A stretch of DNA of 64,000 bases from Pisolithus tinctorius (lineage: Eukaryota > Basidiomycota > Agaricomycetes > Boletales > Pisolithaceae). The DNA lies in the NCBI GenBank assembly GCA_024663395.1, contig JANFAH010000085.1, positions 1-64,000 of the forward strand, given 5' to 3'. A program made the position numbers and the translations under genes. Below are positions 57,197-64,000 of this stretch, in pieces. The notes under the pieces were generated by a model, which saw only the letters and a program-made list of their open reading frames with translations, did not search any database and had not been told where the DNA came from. The number at the start of each line of letters is the position of its first letter. Positions within the stretch are counted from its first letter, which is position 1.

Positions 57197-57758
57197 ATGG
57201 TCCAGTCCGTCACCAAGGTCATATACAGGCCCGATACGCAGTCCACGGAAGAGTTCGTTGCGATGGTAAACACCGCAGAGGTAAAGATCCAGTATCATGG
57301 GTGCTCGGATCGACGCGCTGACCTCGTTCATCGTACAGTTCAAGAGGTGGAAGAATGGAGGTGCGTTGTTTAGCCAGCGCCCCCTCCCGGCAACGAGATC
57401 TGCATCCCCAGCCATCCTGACTCTAGTTCATCGCAGACACTAGTATACCGCTCACAGAAGTAGTCGACTGTAGGCACTTCTAAGTTCCACTGCATGGAGC
57501 ATTCCCATCATTGATCTTTCTTCTTTGTTTGCAGCGTTTGAGGTGTACCATTCTAGCCAAGGCCACCTACTTCGTCCATCACGTCAGCAACTCGAGAATG
57601 TGTTTGGGACGTCGAAGGACGTAGATGTGTTGACAACGATCCTGCAAAACGGGAAGGAGCAACCAGTGAACGGCTTTTCTAATGGTCTGGGTGTCACGAA
57701 TATCGCCAGGACGAATGCCGTGATCGATTGCAAGGGCAAGGGAACGTCTGGTATCTAA
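57197..57758 (+). CDS. RTC3: RTC3-like SBDS-fold protein
   Basis: A small cytosolic/nuclear protein with the fold of the SBDS N-terminal domain, related to yeast Rtc3 (YHR087W; RNA-metabolism and stress-linked). Four exons: 57197-57280, 57339-57360 (22 nt), 57437-57469 (33 nt) and 57535-57758, giving 120 aa. Start MVQSVTKVIYRPDTQSTEEF, then NTAEFKRWKNGGDTSIPLTE, VVDSFEVYHSSQGHL, and RPSRQQLENVFGTSKDVDVL, with a flexible Gly/Asn tail ending KGTSGI. The two micro-exons are needed to restore the conserved FKRWKNG-DTSIPLTEVVDSF stretch. It has a TATA promoter. Confidence 0.92.
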
Positions 57759-57961
57759 TCATGGCGAACATTCTCGAAATGCATTTGTACTCTTTATCGT
57801 GCAGCAGTAATTGTACGGCGTTCATTCATCAGGCCATAATTCTCGTGTAGTTTCCGGATGTGCCTTGTCGAAGATATCGTGACAAATCAGATGCTAATGA
57901 CTAGATCGTCGATGAGTCCAATCTCATCTAGCTAGTATCCTCCACTATCGTGGAGGTGGTA

Positions 57962-59680
57962 TCACGACCTGCCAGCAGTTTCAGCCCATTCCTTGCTGCC
58001 CATCTGTACCAGCCTCGAGCAGGCGCGTGCAAAAGCGAAAATCTCCTCTTCGCCAGTAAACATCGAGCTCGTACAGGCGACTTCAGGCGGAAGACCCTAC
58101 GTAATCAGTCGTTCGTCAGATCCACCACGTGCCTACTTATAGTCGAAGCATAAATACGGACCAAGTCATCCATGACGCTCCGCATGTGATCCGAGATTTG
58201 CCCTTTAGCTGACGTGCCGTCGTCCGAAAAGATCTGGAAGATGGGTACCTCGGATAGAACGAATAGCTTCACCTTGGATTCATAACATGCGTCGATGAAC
58301 GTTATGAAACGCCGAGCCTGTAGAGAAGTTCGTGAGTCAAACGATTAATGTAATGACAACGGGGGTACTCGCCACATCCTTCCGTCCGATATCCAGCTTT
58401 GGAATGTCCGTGATGAAAATTGTGCCGAATGTACGCGTGATCTCGAGGTAATCTGCTGCACTCAGTGGACGTGCACAGAGTTCTTCAAATGTGAACCTCG
58501 CGACACGCGACGTAGAGAGAGGGATGTGTATGGTGCGTCCGAAGGTCGTCAATGGTCGATTGGCAATGACAGGATCCGCACTGGATGATGACGAAGATGG
58601 CGAGGTGGTTAGGGAGTGGAATATCTTATCAAACTCGGCTTTATTCTCGGGAGTGGGCGGGGAGTAGTAAACATGCGAGAGTGCACGTGGAATGCGTCTA
58701 TAGTCTGATAGCGAACAGGTATGTGAGTGTCGAGTAACACAAATGAGAACAGCAAACACGCGGACCAGTTCCAGAATCTAAGTCAGTGACTTGAAACTGA
58801 GACTTAAGAAGTTCTATAGCGGGTATAAAGCTAGACCGTTGAATGCCGTTCTTGTAAAGGTCGTCCGGATGTCGACTAGCGAGGATCGTCGTGAGCACGA
58901 CGATGTCCGTGTACGGAGATCAAGGACTTACTTGCTAGTGATGACCATGACGACACCATACCTCAGCAAGCTCTCGAAGAGTCTCCTCAGGATCATGGCA
59001 TCTACAATATCGGTTACCTGGAACTCGTCGAAGCAAAGCACATATGCCTCCCTCGCCAGGTCCCTCGCGACAGGCGCGATGGGATCGCCGCCGTCCTGTA
59101 CACCCACTGCCGCCTTAATGGCATGGATGCGTTTGTGCACGTCGATCATGAAGGCATGGAAATGTACGCGGCGTTTACGAGTGATGGACGGTGGGAGAGA
59201 GTGGTAGAATAGGTCCATAAGCATGGTCTTGCCCGTTCCGACGTCGCCATATAGGTATAATCCCTTTGGAGCGTTCTTTGGAGGCTCCTCTGGCAGTGAA
59301 ACAGTGTTTCTAGCAAATAAGCGGGAGAAGAGTGTGGGTGCGGAGGTAGACGGTGGAGGGGGAGGGACTGGGGGAGGACTGTAGGACAGTAGACTGGTAT
59401 AAAAAGACTGAAGATGCTGCTTCACGATGCGTCGTTGGTGTGGGTCTGGCTTGAGTGTCCCGGCTGATACGAGAGCGTCGTATTCCTGGAGGGGTGGCAG
59501 CGGTGGGCTGACCTGATGAGCCGGGACGGTCAGCTTGGCGGAGGTCGGACGAGCACTGGCTGTATTGAAGATGGACGGAGCCGCACTCGGTGTCCCTGCG
59601 ACAGTGGACTGGCTGGCCAGATGAACAGGCCAGCGACGGGGCCAGCGAAGCCGGTGTGCGCGAACTGTCCTCATCGACAT
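57962..59680 (-). CDS. AFG1: AFG1/LACE1-like mitochondrial AAA ATPase
   Basis: ATPase of the inner mitochondrial membrane, implicated in turnover or quality control of respiratory-chain subunits. Start at 59680 (MSMRTVRAHRLRWPRRWPVH, an Arg-rich presequence). Walker A is LYGDVGTGKTMLMDLFYHS and Walker B is EAYVLCFDEFQVTDIVDAMI. Then come HPDDLYKNGIQRSSFIPAIE (the family's sensor region), SRVARFTFEELCARPLSAAD, FITFIDACYESKVKLFVLSE and SDHMRSVMDDL. The last exon is FTGEEEIFAFARACSRLVQM ending KEWAETAGRS (stop 57962-57964). Proline-rich run PPPVPPPPPSTS lies at about residues 100-112. Four to six short introns, all frame-preserving. Confidence 0.93.
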
Positions 59681-59727
59681 CAAAAGACAAGCGGTAAAAT
59701 AGTGAATTCACATGTTAACTTGACACC

Positions 59728-60604
59728 ATGGACGACGAGACTTACATCCTGCTGCTCCTCACAGACTCAAATCTGCCCACCGGGTCGTTCGTGGCGTCCT
59801 CTGGCCTCGAATCATTCTCCACACACGGTCTCCTGTCCCTCGCACCCTCCAAGTCGGACGGCGCACTCGCATTCGTACAGGACAATCTGCACAACCATGC
59901 ACACAGCACACTCCCGTTCACATCCGACGCCCACACCCTCGTCTGTGCTCTCTCGGAATCGGCACAGATTGATCAGACACTCGTTGCATTGACCACTCTC
60001 GATCGAGCCTATGAATCCATGACCCTCAATCACGTCACACGACGGGCATCTACGGCGCAGGGTACAGCCCTGTTGACTCTCTATGCGAGGGCTTTCGCTC
60101 CGTCATCCACCTCAAAGGTCATCCCGACCCTGATCGACAGCCTGAAACTCGCTGTCCGACGTGGAGAAACCCACGGTCATCTTCCCGTGTGTTGGGGCGT
60201 TCTTACTGCTGCAGTGGGTCTCTCTCTGTGTGAGTACCAGTCTCGCATGTGCAATCCATGCGCTAGATCAATATCAACAATATCATTATCCAGCTCGGAC
60301 GCAGCATCTGGCGCTGTTCCTCCATGCCCGCTCCATCCTATCTGCTGCAGTACGCATGAATACGATCGGTCCCTATCTCGCTCAACAGCTCTTACTCTCA
60401 GACATAAAACCTCTCATCGACGCTGTGGTTGCCGAATGTTGCGATCTGCGGTCAGGTCTACTTATGACTGGAGAGGAAAACATCGGCTCCAACCTTGACC
60501 CCGACGAAATGACATACGCAACTGGCCCTGCTTCGACATGGCCTCTGGGGGAAATCGTTGCCATCAGACATGATTTGCTGCATTCACGGATATTCAACAG
60601 CTAG
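59728..60604 (+). CDS. ureF: Urease accessory protein UreF
   Basis: A cytosolic chaperone that, with UreG and UreD/H, loads nickel into urease. Two exons, 59728-60229 and 60294-60604, 270 aa. Start MDDETYILLLLTDSNLPTGS, the highly conserved N-terminal LLxxDSxxPTGxF motif; then ASSGLESFSTHGLL, LDRAYESMTLNHVTRRAST, GETHGHLPVCWGVLTAAVGL, RTQHLALFLHARSILSAAVR and IGPYLAQQLL. All regions expected of the family are present. The gene starts 48 bases from the divergent AFG1 gene and ends 48 bases before the convergent eIF3f gene. Confidence 0.95.
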
Positions 60605-60652
60605 TTGTCCCTCGACTCTCCCTCGCCACTAGTTTCATCTGCATTATAGACA

Positions 60653-61779
60653 CTACGTACTCCCAGCCAGCGCAAGTCTTGCCGCAACCTCTGCCTCACC
60701 GCGGACGAGGTTTGCAAGATAGCTTACCATGAGGGTATCCTGTAGACTCGTAGCCCACCCGCCTTCTTCATCGGGCACCGTACCAAGAACGCTCCATAGA
60801 TACCGGCCTAATGCAGGATCAGGCTCAACGGTGCCACGCAGAACCGCTTGTACATATGCAAGCACGCGCGAAAGTGCGGAGGACGTAGAAACGAGAGCGT
60901 CGTGGAGATTCGACAGTGGTGTTGTCGGTGTTGCGGTACCATTTGGGGAGGATGAGGAGGAAAGGAGGAGGTCGACTAAAGATCAAAGTATTTAGTACAA
61001 AAACGTCTGAGGGCCAAGGTCAGACCGAGACTCACGCCCTGCTCGTTCAGTATCGTGGAAGCACAATTCACAGGGGATAGGTACGAATACGCAATTTTCT
61101 GCTTTTTGGGTGACACCTACTGGCGAGCTACGGACGTGTGTGATTCATAGTTGACTAGGCACCTGCAGGGGCAGAGCACTTACCCGACATATGCCCGCAC
61201 GCCAGCACCAACGCCTTCCTCCGTGCCCGTATCAAGAGCAACATGTACGGCTGGATATGGCGCCGTTTCCTGCTCGTAAAAGTTCTGTATGAGGGCTGAA
61301 TACGTGCCCAGCCCATTTTGACCTTGGCCCTGTGCAAGGCCCTGCAATGCCTGCTTCTCTGCACCACCGGTAGCATACCAACCTACGATACTGAGCTGCT
61401 CTTTATTTGCATCTCCACGCCCGCGGACGAACATTTCAAACATGGAGCGATGGTACTCCATATCCACAGCGACCTGCTCCTCCGTCTCGGAGTGCAGGAC
61501 TGCAAACGCATGGGTGACGCTCACGGTCGAAGGCGTCGGACGCGTGCCCAGGAGTGTTCCGATCACACGATGCTGTCGGTCCGTACGACGGAGGTAGTGA
61601 TCGAGGATGGAGAAGAGCGCGGTCGGGTGAATCGTGAGCGATGTTGGACGTGGTCTGCAGACAATCTATACTTGGTTACACATTTCTAGGACGATGGGGT
61701 GAACCCACGGCGTAGTGGAATGGTTTGCCTGCGACGTGTTTTGCACGCAGATCGCTGAATTCGACGGTCCCAGCGTCAT
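60653..61779 (-). CDS. eIF3f: Translation initiation factor eIF3 subunit f
   Basis: MPN-domain subunit of eIF3, part of the octamer core on the 40S ribosome. Exon 1 is 61779-61709 (MTLGPSNSAICVQNTSQ...NHSTTP), followed by a 54-nt intron with a GTGGGT donor. Exon 2 starts at 61654: PRPTSLTIHPTALFSILDHY, then HRVIGTLLGTRPTPSTVSVT, AVDMEYHRSMFEMFVR and ALIQNFYEQETAPYPAVHVA. A further exon codes GVTQKAENCVFVPIPCEL. The C-terminus is YVQAVLRGTVEPDPALGRYL, then TSLQDTLMVSYLANLVRGEA with stop 60653-60655. The MPN domain lacks the JAMM metal ligands, as usual for eIF3f. A 27-nt intron that also fits the frame was rejected as too short. Confidence 0.93.
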
Positions 61780-61883
61780 CTTGGCTTTTGGTGTTGTCGT
61801 GCAGATCAGCTGCGACGATCGCAAAACCTGCGTCGGAGTTGGAAATTCCGTTCTTTTTTCACTCGACTCAACCACCGAGAAAA

Positions 61884-62213
61884 ATGCCCTCTGAAGAAAC
61901 AAAGGTGCGCCCTGTCCTCATGTTCGGAGAAGAACCAGACGCGAACAAAATACAATGACAGGAACGCATTACCAAGGTCGTAGACGTCGCTCGTGTGCGT
62001 ATTTTGTGTACACTTTTCGACGCAAAACTGATAGCTCATGGCTCGTAGACGGTACTCCACTATGGCTGGATACCACTCATCATATACATTGGGTACACGA
62101 GGAGCTCGCCTCAACCGACGGTCATCAAGTACGTCCTGTGTTGTTGTTTTTCAATGAATCGTTTTTTTCCTCAACTCTTGTTATTGTACAGACTGCTAAG
62201 TCCGCTCGCGTGA
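61884..62213 (+). CDS. TOM7: Mitochondrial import receptor subunit TOM7
   Basis: A 51-residue single-span subunit of the outer-membrane TOM complex. The coding sequence is split into four tiny exons: 61884-61904 (21 nt), 61962-61994 (33 nt), 62049-62128 (80 nt) and 62192-62213 (22 nt). Joined, it begins MPSEETKERITKVVDVAR and continues TVLHYGWIPLIIYIGYTRSS and PQPTVIKLLSPLA. The HYGWIPxIIYIGYTRS core and the PQPxxIKLLSPLA end match TOM7 across fungi. Every intron has a GT donor and AG acceptor. The gene is divergent from eIF3f with 104 bases between the starts. No long ORF marks it, so automatic annotation could easily miss it. Confidence 0.95.
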
Positions 62214-62797
62214 CGACACACGGTGGCAGACCTACCATTCCAGGCACATGCTTTTTCCATCGACAATGCACCCATGTATCATATAACCTCCCTAATACAC
62301 TAAAACTATACGCGCTCTCCCAGCTCCGTCATTGGCATTCATGGTATTGTGACACGCGAACACTTAGAGAGATTGACTTGCAACGAACGAATTGAACACC
62401 CTACGATCATCCTATTACAAGGTGAGGCCCATGCTTAAGTATTCTTTCCTTATTTGTTGCAATGATTCCAACTACGTGGTGGTCCCTCCCTTGTTCCTCA
62501 ATCGGAACGAGTGCTGACAGGGGCTCTGAAAGCCTTGCCCTGCTCAGCCGTACCTATGGGTGCTGGTTGGAGTGCCGGGCCATGTGGATATCTGAGGCCA
62601 GATATGAGCGTTCTTTTCCGTCCCTAGTCGTTCTTGCCTATAAGCAGTACTCACGCAGATTACTAGATTGTCGCTGAAATTATATTGGCACGTATAATAC
62701 TTGTTTGCAAAGAATCAGTACGGCGAGTATGCTACAATAATAGTCAGGGGTATTGTTATGCCACATGGTGTCCAAATTTCTCATCCGAAGCCTGACC
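62214..62797. other. Intergenic gap between TOM7 and RNF220-like gene
   Basis: About 580 bases between two convergent gene ends. Short frames show no domain. Probably 3'-UTR sequence of both genes. Confidence 0.5.
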
Positions 62798-64000
62798 CTA
62801 CAAGTAAATCCGCCTCAATTCGGAGGCACTGGTTATCCTCAAACACATGGGACACAACTTGGTAGCACCCAAACATCGCAGCCAGCACGTAGCACAGCAG
62901 GTGTGCCAACAACCAGTGGACACCGTGGGGTCGGTGTACTGTGAAAGGCACACGCGACACGTCGGAGCCGGAGGCTAGCAAATGATGTCGATCTAACATA
63001 CCCCAGTGCACAAAAAAATCAGGAACGTACGGTGGTGTTTATCTTTGCCTCCAACGCTGTAATCAACGCTAGGTGATCGCCCCTCGAACGGGCAGCGAGT
63101 ATCGTGAGGTCAAGCTCGTCCGTAGAGTTTTCGGTGGTCGGAGCAGTATCCTCCGACTGTGAGTCGGACTGTAGAGGCGTTCGACCTTCAACGGAGGTCG
63201 AACCACGAGTCGATTCCTGCAGGCCCTGTCGGTCATGATTGGAACGCTCGGCATCGAAACCGTCCCCAGTGAGACCAAGTATGTCTGCTTCCCCGAACTG
63301 AGCGCCTCCAAATACAGCATCGTCCGTCCCGTCGATGTCGATATCCTCCTCCGTATCCTGCGTATGCATGCGCATTTGTATACCTGTTCCCCTGAGACTT
63401 GCAGCCGTAATGACTCTGGTGCGCACGCTACCATCCCCATTGCCATCACTGCCCACGCCACCGCCTCCATCAACGTCTACCTCCAGGTCCTCACTCACCT
63501 GCGTGCCCTGAAGGATCTCCCTCTGTCGCTCTACCTCGGCGCGCCGACTCTCATATGCAAGACAGGCATCGACATGTGCCTCGACAACATCCCTATCACC
63601 CCTTACGTTTTGTCCGCAAACGGGACACCCTATACTTGTGCCTTCGCCGTCCCCTGCGAGGTAGGCAGCTTCCTCGCGTGAAAGCTCACGCAGGCGTGTT
63701 TGGCGAGCTCTGCGCCTGCGGATGATGTGTGTGATCGTGCGCTCGACAGCGACGGGGGTTGTAGCACTGTGATAGGAACGCGTAGAGGTAAGACGCGGAG
63801 CTGGCTGGAGGGCTGTCAGGGACTGGCGCGCTTTGAGGGCGGATCGGCGGGTTCTGTTGCTTGGTCTACCATTCATTGGGAGTACAAGTGAAGCAGCAAT
63901 AAGCATAGATCCGCAAGGAAACGAAGCCAACTCACACCTCCTCGAGGTCATCCGCTCCAGGCAGAGGCTCGGCATCACCGATGTGGCGGACTATTTCGTC
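62798..64000 (-). CDS. RNF220-like RING-type E3 ubiquitin ligase (5' part outside window)
   Basis: C-terminal part of a ligase related to animal RNF220; the first exons lie right of the window. Visible exons: DEIVRHIGDAEPLPGADDLE at the edge, then a long exon with a basic region IIRRRRARQTRLRELSREE, an UBZ-like finger CPVCGQNVRGDRDVVEAHVDACL (described here as C-x2-C...H-x3-C) and VITAASLRGTGIQMRM. Next come TDDAVFGGAQFGEADILGL and a coiled stretch ALITALEAKINTT. After an intron the RING begins CRVCLSQYTDPTVSTG and continues CWHTCCATCWLRCLGATKLC, PMCLRITSASELRRIYL and stop 62798-62800. The order basic region, RGxGF-like block, EADI, coiled coil, RING, and the terminal LRRIYL match RNF220. Target proteins unknown. 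Confidence 0.88.

Noticed and set aside
59516..59992. Long plus-strand frame spanning the AFG1 start and UreF
   Set aside because: It overlaps real exons of AFG1 (antisense) and UreF (other frame) and has no family features.
61655..61708. A 27-nt intron in eIF3f (GTGTAA donor near 61680)
   Set aside because: It keeps frame but is shorter than any other intron here; the 54-nt intron with GTGGGT donor gives a protein closer to the family.

Overview
The window is nuclear DNA from a filamentous basidiomycete, most likely an agaricomycete. The genes are densely packed on both strands and are cut by many short introns (about 45-65 nt, usually GT-AG with GTRNGT donors). The repertoire (velvet factor, KRE6/SKN1-type GH16 protein, M28 peptidase of the FOLH1 class, complex I subunits, UreF, RTC3) is that of a mushroom-type fungus. 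Gene models were rebuilt by hand from reading frames and splice signals; exon borders are given where they could be placed. No rRNA, tRNA, CRISPR array or recognisable intact transposon was seen.

Left part (1-7.1 kb): a direct tandem duplication of about 4.5 kb. Each unit holds a minus-strand glutamate-carboxypeptidase-II-like gene and the head-to-head 5' part of PEX14, separated by a short shared promoter with a large inverted repeat. The right unit keeps a complete peptidase gene (2076-5223) and runs into the complete PEX14 (5545-7062). The left unit is cut by the window edge and ends in a PEX14 copy truncated in exon 3 (1041-2016).

Middle (7.3-50.2 kb): single-copy housekeeping and regulatory genes. 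These are a KRE6/SKN1 glucan-synthesis protein, a short-chain dehydrogenase, a CASTOR/GATS-like ACT-domain protein (putative arginine sensor of the TORC1 pathway), an unknown Ser/Pro-rich protein, a PDP-like mitochondrial PP2C phosphatase, a USP36/42-class deubiquitinase, a C2H2 zinc-finger protein, prefoldin subunit 2, complex I subunits NDUFS8 and NDUFA13, an INO80F-type subunit, a double HMG-box protein, a GNAT acetyltransferase, a large PPR protein, a VelB-type velvet factor, an ArfGAP, methylcrotonyl-CoA carboxylase beta and the mismatch-repair/meiosis protein MLH3.

Right part (50.2-64 kb): a second, older tandem duplication (about 3 kb units) carrying two GABA/amino-acid permease genes, with repeated fragments of another reading frame next to them. 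A compact block follows: RTC3, AFG1-like ATPase, UreF, eIF3f, the tiny TOM7 gene and a fungal RNF220-like RING E3 ligase that leaves the window.

Taken together, many genes serve mitochondria (PDP phosphatase, two complex I subunits, PPR, MCC-beta, AFG1, TOM7). Another set touches nitrogen or amino-acid handling (FOLH1-like peptidase, CASTOR-like protein, GABA permeases, UreF, MCC-beta). No operon-like logic is implied; these are independent eukaryotic genes, several of them sharing divergent promoters.
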